Position numbers and translations under genes: made by a program
The notes under the pieces: model-generated
The model's input: only the letters and a program-made list of their open reading frames with translations
What the model was told of the DNA's origin: nothing
Database searches by the model: none
From: Romeriopsis sp046049545
Lineage (GTDB): Bacteria; Cyanobacteriota; Cyanobacteriia; Leptolyngbyales; Leptolyngbyaceae
Length of the DNA: 52,313 nt
Assembly (NCBI GenBank): GCA_046049545.1
Contig: JBJORF010000019.1
Coordinates: 1 to 52,313, forward strand
Reading direction: 5' to 3'
In this document: positions 43,222 through 51,428 of the stretch, one piece after another
Position numbering within the stretch: the stretch's first letter is position 1
Layout of the letters: each line of letters opens with the position of its first letter

Positions 43222-45726
43222 CTAACCAATTAAATCCATCACAGCCTGCAACAGCATATCGTCATGGAAACTTCGCTTCGTCAAATAGTAGTCCGCCCCG
43301 GCTTCCAGCCCGGCCATGCGATCGACTTCACGATCTTTATAGGACACCACAATCGTCGGAATCGACTGCAATTGCGATTGTGTTTTCAGCCGTTTCACCA
43401 ACTCAATGCCGCTGAGTCGGGGCATGTCAACATCCGTCACAATTAAATCGTAGTTGCACTGATTCGCCGCATTCCAACCGTCCATGCCATCCACGGCAAC
43501 ATCCACGACATAACCAGCGTTCTCCAAGAGTTTGCGCTCCATTTCCCGTACCGTGATCGAGTCATCCACCACTAAGATTCGCTTTTGGCGAACAATCGGC
43601 GACTGCCCCACGATCGCTTGTCGCATCTGGAAACTCCCATCATGCAAGCGTTTTTCCAGCGATCGCAGCAAATCCTCAACATCAATTATGAATAACGGCG
43701 TACCATCATGCAGCAATGCGGCGGCGCTAATATTCGGCACTTTGCCAAGCCGCTTATCCAAGGGCCGCACCACCAAACTTTGCTCCCCCAACACCCGATC
43801 GATAATTAACCCATATTGCTGATCGCGATCGCGGATCATGATCACAGTTAATGTTTGTGGCAGTTCGTTTGCACCCGCCGCATTTAAGAGTTCAGAAGCC
43901 GCAATTAACGCGATCGGCTGTTCTTGATCAAGAAAGTAAGGTTGATTTTCGGCATAAACAATCGTCTGACGCTCCACCGTCACAATTTGGTCGACCCGCG
44001 ACAGCGCGATCGCATAGGGTTCCTCGGCAATTTCGACCAACAGCGTTCGCAGCACTGACAGCGTTAACGGCAACTGTAAATGAAAGGTCGTTCCCTGCCC
44101 TGACTGCGTCGTCGTCCGCAACGTCCCTTCCACCGCCTGCACCATATTCCGCACAATATCCAACCCCACACCCCGGCCCGAAATATCTGTCACCGCTTTT
44201 GCCGTCGAAAATCCAGGTAAATACAGGAACTCTAATAGCTCAGCGTCACTCATTTGCTGCGCCATTTCGAATTGCGTCAAGCCCTTCTCGACAATCGCCT
44301 GCCGCAACTGTTCCAGATTAATGCCCCGACCATCATCGCGCACCGTGATCAACAGCACCCCACCGCGATGATTTGCTTCTAAATAAATCGTTCCCTGGGG
44401 CACTTTTCCCCGCATTTGACGCAATTCTGGCGTTTCAATGCCATGGTCAATCGCATTCCGCAGCAGATGGGTCAGCGGCGCTTCCAGCCGATCGAGAATG
44501 TCACGATCGATCAACGTCATTTGACCCGCAATTCGCAGTCGCACCTGCTTCCCCAACTGCCGCCCCACATCCCGCACCATCCGGGGAAATCCTTGGCCCA
44601 CATCACTAAAAGGCCGCATCTGCGTCGCGATCACCTGCCGATAAAGCCGATCGGCCAGTTGATTTGACTTTTGAGCAAAGATTTCAAAATCTGCTTGCCG
44701 TTCCAGGAGCACCTGTTGGCAGTGCTGCGCTTTTTGACAAACCCGCTGCAGTTGATCCTGCACCATATTCGAAGCGATCGGAAGTGGTTGGTGCAACTGA
44801 GGCTGGAGTGGCTGGGACAATTGCGGCTGGAGTTGCTGGTGCAACTGACGCTGGGCCAAACCGCTCCGCATTTGCTCTAGCAACCGATTGAGATCCGTTT
44901 GCTGCGCTTTCAACCGCAGGAGATCCTGTGCAAAATTTTGCAGCCTATTGGCGGAAACTAATGACTCCCCAGCTAAATCCATTAACCGACGCAAATGATC
45001 CGCGCTAATGCGAACTGTCTGATCATGACGTAGTGTCTGATCATGACGTAGTGGCTGATCATGACGTAGTGTCTGACCATGATGTGCTGGCTGATTGTTG
45101 CGTGACGGCGGGTCATGCTGATGCTTTTTTGCTGGAGCCGTTTCTGTCACCGTCATTTCCGACAATCCCGCACTTTCCGGCGATGCCATACTTTCCAGTG
45201 ACATTCGCTCGGGCGCAATATCCCCGATCACCAGCGGTGCGTCAACCGCCAGTGGCAACTGCAACGATGATTCCGACGATTTTTCCACTTCCGACGCAGG
45301 CACCAACAAAGCACTGAGCCGTTGCTGATAAGCGAGGACGGCTGGACTATCCAGGGCTGGGGGCGGTTGTTGAGTTTCGAGCGCAGTGACGATCGCCGAA
45401 AATAAATCCACCGCTTGCAGTAAACAATCGATCTGCTCACTGCCCACCGTCACCGTGCCCGCTTGAGCGGCAACAAAATATTCTTCCAGTTCATGGGCGA
45501 TTACCTCGACCGCTCCCACCTGAACAATGCGGGCCGCGCCCTTAATCGAATGGGCCGATCGCATCAGGGCTTGCAGCGATTGCGCGGGTTGCTCACTGGT
45601 TTCCAGGTTTAGCAATTCATGGTTAAACACCACAATTTGCGTCTGGACTTCCATACAGAACAAATCGAGTAACGACAGCGAACTCGCATCAGGGCGCGGT
45701 GCCGTGGTCTTTGGATCTAAACTCAT
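43222..45726 (-). CDS. cheA: CheA histidine kinase with C-terminal receiver, WspE-like
   Basis: 834 residues. Domains: HPt P1 with His59 (SAHSIKGAARIV); a low-complexity linker (about 150-240) with LRHDQT repeats; a dimerisation helix (RRLMDLAGESLVSANRL) with a Gln-rich insertion (about 290-325); HATPase P4 with HLLRNAIDHGIE, DDGRGINLEQL and GRGVGLDIVR; CheW-like P5 (about 560-690); and a receiver with phosphoacceptor Asp765 (VTDVDMPRLSG). It phosphorylates itself at His59 under receptor control and passes phosphate to the receivers. Its start overlaps the end of the upstream CheW gene by four bases (ATGA), so they are translationally coupled. The C-terminal receiver is the WspE arrangement. 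Confidence 0.95.
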   Translation of the reverse strand: MSLDPKTTAPRPDASSLSLLDLFCMEVQTQIVVFNHELLNLETSEQPAQSLQALMRSAHSIKGAARIVQVGAVEVIAHELEEYFVAAQAGTVTVGSEQIDCLLQAVDLFSAIVTALETQQPPPALDSPAVLAYQQRLSALLVPASEVEKSSESSLQLPLAVDAPLVIGDIAPERMSLESMASPESAGLSEMTVTETAPAKKHQHDPPSRNNQPAHHGQTLRHDQPLRHDQTLRHDQTVRISADHLRRLMDLAGESLVSANRLQNFAQDLLRLKAQQTDLNRLLEQMRSGLAQRQLHQQLQPQLSQPLQPQLHQPLPIASNMVQDQLQRVCQKAQHCQQVLLERQADFEIFAQKSNQLADRLYRQVIATQMRPFSDVGQGFPRMVRDVGRQLGKQVRLRIAGQMTLIDRDILDRLEAPLTHLLRNAIDHGIETPELRQMRGKVPQGTIYLEANHRGGVLLITVRDDGRGINLEQLRQAIVEKGLTQFEMAQQMSDAELLEFLYLPGFSTAKAVTDISGRGVGLDIVRNMVQAVEGTLRTTTQSGQGTTFHLQLPLTLSVLRTLLVEIAEEPYAIALSRVDQIVTVERQTIVYAENQPYFLDQEQPIALIAASELLNAAGANELPQTLTVIMIRDRDQQYGLIIDRVLGEQSLVVRPLDKRLGKVPNISAAALLHDGTPLFIIDVEDLLRSLEKRLHDGSFQMRQAIVGQSPIVRQKRILVVDDSITVREMERKLLENAGYVVDVAVDGMDGWNAANQCNYDLIVTDVDMPRLSGIELVKRLKTQSQLQSIPTIVVSYKDREVDRMAGLEAGADYYLTKRSFHDDMLLQAVMDLIG
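44770..44862. repeat. Gln/Leu-rich imperfect repeat in the CheA gene
   Basis: Imperfect 9-24 base repeats (GGCTGGAGTTGCTGGTGCAA type on the plus strand) encode the LQPQLSQPLQPQLHQPLP stretch in the middle of the dimerisation region of CheA. Confidence 0.5.
45016..45105. repeat. 18-bp tandem repeat in the CheA linker, about five copies
   Basis: Unit GTCTGATCATGACGTAGT in about five copies, the first two identical and the later ones diverging. On the minus strand it encodes LRHDQT-type hexapeptides between the HPt and dimerisation domains. The unit keeps the reading frame. Confidence 0.75.
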
Positions 45727-46403
45727 GCCACGATCCTCCCCTGAAGTTGCTCATTTAAGCGATCGGTGCTGAGATAGCTCACTGATCGCGATCGCCAAGT
45801 CAGCACGGCCTGAGTCAAATACTGCTCCCCTTGGGCCACATTTGCGGGTGCCGATTGCATTGCATCTAACGCAAATCGCTCAATCCCAGCAATTTCATCC
45901 ACCGGAAAGACCCAAGCCCCGGAAGTAAGCCGCACCACGGCCAACCGAGGATAAGCTAATTCTTGAGCAGTCCCATTAGCCGCTGCTGCATCCAAGGCAT
46001 TTAATCCCAGCAACGCCGTCAAAGAAAAACACAATTGCAATTCCCCTTGCACATTCGCCAAACCTAACAGCACTGCATCACTGCGTTCAGGAATGCGGCG
46101 AATCGGCACGATCGTCGTCACCGCTTGAAATAAATCCGCCGCCAACGCAAACCATTCTTGCTGCAACCGAAAGATTGCCACAGCTTGCATTTCCGTCGTC
46201 TGCGCAACTTCGCGAGGCTGCCCTAACAGCACCGCCAATTCTTCCTGATAGCCCTGAGCCATCGGCCGATTCAGAAAGTTCTTGGCCGCCATTGCATAGA
46301 GCTTGCAATTCCGACAATGCCCGACCCGTTGTAATTCCCCACAACTGCGATCGCCCATCACGCCGACGTTTTTCCAGCATTGTTCCGCCATTACTGCGCT
46401 CAT
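45723..46403 (-). CDS. cheW: CheW-like adaptor with N-terminal Cys/His motif, WspD-like
   Basis: 226 residues. The first 45 residues carry a striking motif: Cys9-Trp, GDRSC (Cys21), then GHCRNC (His29, Cys30, Cys33), as in WspD-type proteins. Four Cys and one His could bind a metal or Fe-S cluster, or be a redox switch; no function is known to me. A CheW SH3-like domain fills about 70-215 (VAIFRLQQEWFALAADLF, LLGLANVQGELQLCFSL, FPVDEIAGIERF). It couples the receptor to CheA. Its start overlaps the MCP stop by one base (TAATG), and its stop overlaps the CheA start (ATGA). ATG 46391 is an alternative start. Confidence 0.92.
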   Translation of the reverse strand: MSAVMAEQCWKNVGVMGDRSCGELQRVGHCRNCKLYAMAAKNFLNRPMAQGYQEELAVLLGQPREVAQTTEMQAVAIFRLQQEWFALAADLFQAVTTIVPIRRIPERSDAVLLGLANVQGELQLCFSLTALLGLNALDAAAANGTAQELAYPRLAVVRLTSGAWVFPVDEIAGIERFALDAMQSAPANVAQGEQYLTQAVLTWRSRSVSYLSTDRLNEQLQGRIVA

Positions 46404-48070
46404 TATCCCACCATCGCCAAGGGCCGATCAGGACTCTGAGTATCGATTTTGAATTGCATCACCTCACGGCGCAGCGACTGTTCCGCTTGGCTAAGATGCT
46501 CAATTACGCGATTAATTTCTTGCAGTGAATCCGCTGTCTGACCGGAAGCATCACTTAGCTGAATCATCGCCTCACTGATTTGTTGAGCCCCTTGGAATTG
46601 CATTTCCATGCCTTGATTCACCGATTCAAACCGGGGGGTCAATTGCTGCACTTGGTCGATCACCGCCGTCACTTGCGTTGTAATCGTCGCCACTTCAACC
46701 ACGCCTTGGCGCACATCGCGGGCAAATTTATCCATCTCCATCACACCCACCGACACCGATGACTGCATTTCCTTAATCATTTGCTCGATATCAACCGTTG
46801 CGATCGCCGTTTGATCAGCCAAGCGCCGGATTTCCTTCGCCACCACAGAAAAACCAAGACCATATTCCCCCGCTTTTTCCGCTTCGATCGCCGCATTCAG
46901 GGACAGCAGGTTGGTTTGGTCCGCAACTTTCGTAATTGTGCCGACGATCGTAGTGATATTATTCGCTTTTTCATTAATCGCACCGAGTTGCATCGAAATC
47001 AGATCTGTCGCCCCGGCCAACTGCTGCATCGTCATCCCCATCCGCATCAGATCTTCCTGCTGACCAGTTGCCGTTTGGCTCGTGGTCTGGGACAGATCGG
47101 CCAAGTCTTCCATGGTTTTCACCAGTTCTTCCGAAGTCGCTGCAATTTGCTTCGCGGTTGTTGTCACTTGATTGGTGGAAGCCACTTGTTCCGTCATTGT
47201 TCCTTCGAGTTGCCGACCGGAGGCGGACAACTGGGTACAGGAAGAAGTCAACTGAATGCTCGATCGTTGCACCTGACTAATCAAGCCATTCAAGCGGTAT
47301 GACATATTCTGGAACGAGCCCATCAATTGCCCGATTTCATCTTGGTTGAGACTTTGATCGGCCACCGACTGGCTCAAATCACCGAGTGCAATCCGCTCCG
47401 CCACATCAACGACATTCGTCACCCGCCGCCCCAACGCCCGGGAAATCATCAGCCCCATCAGTACTGCCACTGCAAGCGTCAGCAATGCCGCCAATGCTGC
47501 CAAAACCTCCAATGTGATCAAACTCGACTTTGCATCACCGATATTTGCCGTCGATTGCGTTTTCAGCAACTCGTCTAATTGACCATGCAGCTCCTCTAGT
47601 TTATTTGTCAGGGCCAAAGAATCTGCAATATATTCCAGCTGGAGGCGCTTAGTGACTTTACCTTCTCGCCGAATCTGCTCGACCGTCCGATCTCCCAGCG
47701 CCTTAATTTGCTCTGTAACCACATTTTTCCGATCGAGGATCGCCAAATGACGGGCTTCCTTCATTAATGGCCTGAGCTCGGCCACGAGTTCATTATGGCG
47801 TTGATAATCTTGCTTAAATAGCTGAATTGCCTCGGGGTCATTGTCCATTAGATAGCGGCGAATACGACGATCCATATTCAAATTGACCGCCAGAACTTTC
47901 GCTCGAATTTCGAGGATTTGTTGCTGCTGAGCCAACGATTCAAAAGTTTGAAATGATTTTGAGGCGACGACGTAGACGAGGCCACTGAAAACAAACATCA
48001 GGCCCGTGGGAATAGCGTAGCCAATTAAAGCCCGATCGCGCAACTTCAAATGAGCCAGAAAACTTACCAT
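46403..48070 (-). CDS. Methyl-accepting chemotaxis protein, WspA-like
   Basis: 555 residues. TM1 is about residues 14-35, a helical periplasmic domain follows (36-182, probably a four-helix bundle), TM2 184-210, HAMP 207-262, then the cytoplasmic coiled-coil signalling domain. The hairpin tip is ADQTNLLSLNAAIEAEKAGEYG (about 384-404), and the flanking EIRRLADQTAIATVDIEQMIKEMQSSV is very like WspA. It has no C-terminal pentapeptide for binding CheR. WspA responds to surface contact in Pseudomonas; the stimulus here is inferred only. The ATG at 48070 has no good ribosome-binding site. It is the first gene of the minus-strand wsp-like operon and its TAA overlaps the CheW start. Confidence 0.94.
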   Translation of the reverse strand: MVSFLAHLKLRDRALIGYAIPTGLMFVFSGLVYVVASKSFQTFESLAQQQQILEIRAKVLAVNLNMDRRIRRYLMDNDPEAIQLFKQDYQRHNELVAELRPLMKEARHLAILDRKNVVTEQIKALGDRTVEQIRREGKVTKRLQLEYIADSLALTNKLEELHGQLDELLKTQSTANIGDAKSSLITLEVLAALAALLTLAVAVLMGLMISRALGRRVTNVVDVAERIALGDLSQSVADQSLNQDEIGQLMGSFQNMSYRLNGLISQVQRSSIQLTSSCTQLSASGRQLEGTMTEQVASTNQVTTTAKQIAATSEELVKTMEDLADLSQTTSQTATGQQEDLMRMGMTMQQLAGATDLISMQLGAINEKANNITTIVGTITKVADQTNLLSLNAAIEAEKAGEYGLGFSVVAKEIRRLADQTAIATVDIEQMIKEMQSSVSVGVMEMDKFARDVRQGVVEVATITTQVTAVIDQVQQLTPRFESVNQGMEMQFQGAQQISEAMIQLSDASGQTADSLQEINRVIEHLSQAEQSLRREVMQFKIDTQSPDRPLAMVG

Positions 48071-48206
48071 AGGACAATAAAGAGGGGGAAATCAAAAAGG
48101 GGGCATGAGACATGATTGCTGTCTGTGGCCCTATGATGCCCGCTTCAATTGCTAAACGCACAGCCCAGTGAGATTTTTCTAAATCGCTGGGAACCTTACA
48201 GGAATA
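48071..48206. promoter_or_regulatory. Divergent spacer between the two halves of the Wsp-like cluster
   Basis: 136 bp between the MCP gene (minus) and the CheW gene (plus). Both transcripts must start here or inside the genes, so it is the likely control region. I could not fix -10/-35 boxes with confidence. A purine tract (AAGAGGGGGAAATC on the plus strand near 48080) is the most visible feature. Confidence 0.45.
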
Positions 48207-48776
48207 ATGATTCAGGCTTTGCACCACCCAGGGAATTACCCCTATTTAACAGATTTTCTGACAGTGCCAACACTTTCCGGACAATTTCAAAAATTAATGC
48301 TTTTACTTTTATTCGAAGCAGGCAATCAGCGCTACGCGATCGACAGTCGCCAAGTGGTGGAAATTGTGCCCTGGGTGGGGCTATATCCCAGTCCGCCCAG
48401 CCACAAAGCGATCGTCGGCCTGCTGAATTACCATTGCCAGCTGACCACCGTGATTGACTTGGGACGACTGTTCCAAGAAATTCCGAGCAAACCGAATTTT
48501 GGCTCACGGATCATGCTCCTCCCCGGCAATTATCTGAACGCATCACAGTCACCAGAATATGTCGGGCTCCTCGCCGATCGGGTACTCGAAACCCGCAAAA
48601 TTAGCGACGCAATGCTCACGCCGCTAGATAGTAGTCATCATGACCATACAATGGGCACCCAAAATTTGCTGCAAATTGCGCCCCTGCGCCACGCCCTCAT
48701 CGACCAACAGGAAATCATTTACTATCTCCAACCCGAACTGACCCAGGCTCACCCCGACCCGATTCTCTCTCCTTAA
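48207..48776 (+). CDS. cheW: CheW-like adaptor, WspB-like
   Basis: 189 residues from ATG 48207 (AGGA three bases upstream, a rather short spacing). The conserved protein starts LMLLLLFEAGNQRYAIDSRQVVEIVP at residue 30, so ATG 48297 is a reasonable alternative; the first 30 residues have no family match. The CheW fold is visible: AIVGLLNYHCQLTTVIDLGRLF and YVGLLADRVLETRKI. The match to WspB (LF.LG..RYAL....V.EVLP) is better than to the second CheW in the cluster. It is an adaptor in the receptor-CheA complex. It is followed six bases later by cheR, in an operon of two. Confidence 0.9.
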   Translation: MIQALHHPGNYPYLTDFLTVPTLSGQFQKLMLLLLFEAGNQRYAIDSRQVVEIVPWVGLYPSPPSHKAIVGLLNYHCQLTTVIDLGRLFQEIPSKPNFGSRIMLLPGNYLNASQSPEYVGLLADRVLETRKISDAMLTPLDSSHHDHTMGTQNLLQIAPLRHALIDQQEIIYYLQPELTQAHPDPILSP

Positions 48777-48782
48777 GCGCCG

Positions 48783-50198
48783 ATGCTACAATCCTCGATT
48801 GAACGCTTAATTCAACAAGAAACTGGCATTGACCCAACGATCATCGGGTCAAATCTCATTCGTAGCGCGATTAATCGCTGTATGAAAGGACAAGGCCTTA
48901 AGGATTTGGGAGAATATTGGCGACTGCTTCAGCAACAGCCCCAGGTACGGCAACAGCTCATCGAAACCATTGTCGTACCGGAAACCTGGTTTTTCCGTGA
49001 TCGCGGTCCGTTCGAATTTATCGCCCACCGATTTCATCAACTGCGTCCCCATCCGCCAAACAACCTACAGGTACAGACCCCCAACCCAGTCCGAATTCTC
49101 AGCTTGCCCTGCTCAACGGGCGAAGAACCTTATTCGATCGCCATGGCACTATTGCAGGCTGGCATTTCACCCACCGCATTTCAAATCGATGCCTGGGATA
49201 TTAGCCAACAGCATATTCAACAGGCAATCACCGGGTTATACAACAATTTCTCCTTTCGCAATGCTAGCGATATTGAGATTAAACAACAGTTTTTTCAACC
49301 CATTGGAGAATCCTATCAGATCCACGATCGGGTCAAACAATGCGTTCACTTTCAAGTCGGCAACATCCTCCAGATCAGCATTCCAGCTTCCAGCTATGAT
49401 GTGATTTTCTGTCGCAATTTATTGATTTACTTTGACCAATCCACCCGCCAAACCGTCATCGATCGTCTCAGCCAATTACTCAAACCCAGCGGCACCCTAT
49501 TTGTCGGCCATGCCGAAACCAGTTTATTTATGAACGATCGCTGGCAGGGCATCCGTGTGCCTTTTACCTTCGCCTACCGCAAAACCTCGGCCCAGCCGCA
49601 ATTTCACCCAAAAGCACCGCGCACCCCCCAGCCAACCGTACCACCTCAGTATCATCGCCCCACCGCTGCCTACCCACCATCAAACCACCGGCTATCAAAC
49701 CACCGGCCATCAAACCACCGGCCATCAAACCACCGGCTATCAAATCAACCACGCCCCACAATCGCCACCGATCGCCCACAACTCACGCCACCGATCCCCG
49801 GAGCATTGAATGTGCAAGCTGTATCCTGTGATTTATCCTCTGCCCAACAAGCCGCGAATCAGGCCGATTTTCCAACCGCTAAACAGCTCTGTGCCGAAGC
49901 CCTCCAGCGATCGCCGCTCCAACCCGGCATCTACGTCCTCCTGGGTCAAATCCATCAAGCGCAAGATCAACCAAGCATGGCCGAAACCTGTTTCAGCAAA
50001 GCGCTATATCTCGATCCCAACGATCTGGATGCGCTGATCCACCTCGCGCGTCTGAAGCAATCACGGGGGGATTTGGCCGCATCCGAACGACTCCATCAAC
50101 GGGTCGCCCGGATTGAATCCCAGCACAATTGTCCAAGCACTGACCCGTCACAACAAAATAGGCAGACCGATCAGCCTGCCTCACATCCTTCTATCTGA
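48783..50198 (+). CDS. cheR: CheR methyltransferase with TPR repeats, WspC-like
   Basis: 471 residues. CheR domain (about 1-270): VPETWFFRD (65-73), SAM-binding ILSLPCSTGEEPYS (105-118), AWDISQQHIQQA and FCRNLLIYFD. A low-complexity linker (about 275-345) contains five copies of a SNHR(L/P) pentapeptide encoded by 15-bp repeats. Tetratricopeptide repeats follow (about 345-430, SAQQAANQADFPTAKQLCAEAL, PGIYVLLGQIHQAQ, AETCFSKALYLDPND). CheR-TPR is the WspC architecture. It methylates receptor glutamates, opposing the CheB of the other operon. The stop lies 19 bp from that of the convergent htpX gene. Confidence 0.94.
   Translation: MLQSSIERLIQQETGIDPTIIGSNLIRSAINRCMKGQGLKDLGEYWRLLQQQPQVRQQLIETIVVPETWFFRDRGPFEFIAHRFHQLRPHPPNNLQVQTPNPVRILSLPCSTGEEPYSIAMALLQAGISPTAFQIDAWDISQQHIQQAITGLYNNFSFRNASDIEIKQQFFQPIGESYQIHDRVKQCVHFQVGNILQISIPASSYDVIFCRNLLIYFDQSTRQTVIDRLSQLLKPSGTLFVGHAETSLFMNDRWQGIRVPFTFAYRKTSAQPQFHPKAPRTPQPTVPPQYHRPTAAYPPSNHRLSNHRPSNHRPSNHRLSNQPRPTIATDRPQLTPPIPGALNVQAVSCDLSSAQQAANQADFPTAKQLCAEALQRSPLQPGIYVLLGQIHQAQDQPSMAETCFSKALYLDPNDLDALIHLARLKQSRGDLAASERLHQRVARIESQHNCPSTDPSQQNRQTDQPASHPSI
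49676..49750 (+). repeat. 15-bp tandem repeat in the CheR-TPR linker
   Basis: About five units of ATCAAACCACCGGCT/ATCAAACCACCGGCC encode SNHRL or SNHRP pentapeptides between the methyltransferase and the TPR domain. Unit length is a multiple of three. Confidence 0.8.
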
Positions 50199-50217
50199 AG
50201 TTAAATTGCACAATCAA

Positions 50218-51096
50218 TTAGCCTTCGAGCACGCCTTGCAGCTTCGCGCCATTCAGTTCCGCCGCAATTGCATTCAGCTTTTCAATCCGCGCTTCCGTTG
50301 TCGGGTGCGTCGAAAACAGGTTAAGCAATTGCTTGCCCGTCGGTGGGTTAATAATCAACAGCGGCGAGAATGCTGGATTCCCCTGCATCGGCATCCGCTG
50401 GGCGCTGGACTCCAACCGCATCAAGGCATTCGCTAGGGCTTGGGGCTTACCTGTCAACCGCGCCGCATTCGCATCCGCCGCAAATTCCCGCGTGCGCGAA
50501 ATCCCCATTTGGATCACAGTCGCAGAAATCGGTGCGAGGAACATCGTTAGCAGTAGCCCGATCGGGTTGCCGCCGCCTTCATTGTCATCCCGCGACCCGG
50601 CTCCAAACCAGAAAATCATGTCACCCATCCAGCTAATCGCACCGCCTACTGTGGCAGCCACCGCTTGGGTCAAGGTGTCCCGATTCAGCACATGGCTCAA
50701 TTCGTGGGCAATCACGCCTTCGAGTTCATCCTCCGGCAGCATCGTCAAAATCCCTTCCGTCACTGCCACCGCCGCATGTTCCGGGTCACGGCCCGTTGCG
50801 AAGGCATTCGCCGCCTGACCAGGCACGAGGTAAAGCGCGGGAGTCGGGATGCCAGCTTTAGCACTGAGGCGTTGCACCATTTGATGCAGGGCAGGCGCTT
50901 GATCCGGGGCAAGGGGCTGAGCGCGGTAGGCGGAGAGCGCGATTTTGTCCGAGAAGAACCAGGAACCGAGGTTCATCACCGCCGCCAGCAGCAGGCCCGT
51001 CGTCGCGCCGCCCACACCACCAAAGACCTCATAGCTAATCAGCACGAGTAATCCACTGAGCAGGCCGAGCAGGGCCACAGTTTTCATTTGGTTCAT
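50218..51096 (-). CDS. htpX: HtpX-type membrane zinc metalloprotease (M48)
   Basis: 292 residues from ATG 51096, with GGAAGGAG eight bases upstream. Membrane-bound protease that degrades damaged membrane proteins. Two N-terminal membrane segments (about 5-25 and 30-48), then the peptidase domain: zinc motif HELSH (His131, Glu132, His135), EFAADANAARLTG with the third ligand Glu, and further hydrophobic segments at about 145-165 and 180-200. The C-terminal FSTHPTTEARIEKL is also typical. The length fits the HtpX family. It is convergent with cheR-TPR. Confidence 0.94.
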   Translation of the reverse strand: MNQMKTVALLGLLSGLLVLISYEVFGGVGGATTGLLLAAVMNLGSWFFSDKIALSAYRAQPLAPDQAPALHQMVQRLSAKAGIPTPALYLVPGQAANAFATGRDPEHAAVAVTEGILTMLPEDELEGVIAHELSHVLNRDTLTQAVAATVGGAISWMGDMIFWFGAGSRDDNEGGGNPIGLLLTMFLAPISATVIQMGISRTREFAADANAARLTGKPQALANALMRLESSAQRMPMQGNPAFSPLLIINPPTGKQLLNLFSTHPTTEARIEKLNAIAAELNGAKLQGVLEG

Positions 51097-51179
51097 GATG
51101 ACTTCTCCTTCCTAAATCGGGCAGCATTGACCGCCGCCGGAACAGTTTTCATTTTTCTTTCATTATGCTAGCGCAACCG

Positions 51180-51420
51180 ATCGGGCCGTGGGTCGTAGAA
51201 ACCGTCCGCCGATCGTTCGGGTTCTGCCGCACCTTCATTCTAGCGAAACCCCACAATCCCCGATCGCCCCTTTTGGAGGGGGTGTCGGGGGACGCAACCG
51301 TCCCCTGACGAACGGGGGCGCGGGGGGAAGACCCCCGATCCAGTGGCGCAGGCCACCCCCAGATCATCGCAACCCACCGATCGAGGCAGCGGGTAAGGTA
51401 CCGGAAATCTTTTAGAGGGA
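51180..51420. repeat. GC-rich spacer with inverted repeats
   Basis: Between htpX and the ParE-type toxin gene. It is much richer in G and C than the rest, with C- and G-runs. An 11-base stem (GTCGGGGGACG 51284-51294 with CGTCCCCTGAC 51299-51309, one mismatch) has a four-base loop; CCCC/GGGG and GGGGG/CCCCC pairs flank it. Resembles a mobile or REP-like intergenic repeat. No coding frame is convincing. Confidence 0.55.
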
Positions 51421-51428
51421 TCGGCGAA

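Noticed and set aside
40537..49750. Repeat arrays considered as CRISPR
   Set aside because: The units are 15-18 bases and directly adjacent without spacers. There are no cas genes, and the Cas4-like nuclease at 38.8 kb stands alone.
40627..50198. Chemotaxis cluster considered as a pilus-taxis (PilJ/PixJ-type) system of cyanobacteria
   Set aside because: Those clusters usually lack CheB and CheR and use PatA-type regulators. Here CheB and CheR-TPR are present and the receptor, CheW and receiver sequences look Wsp-like.
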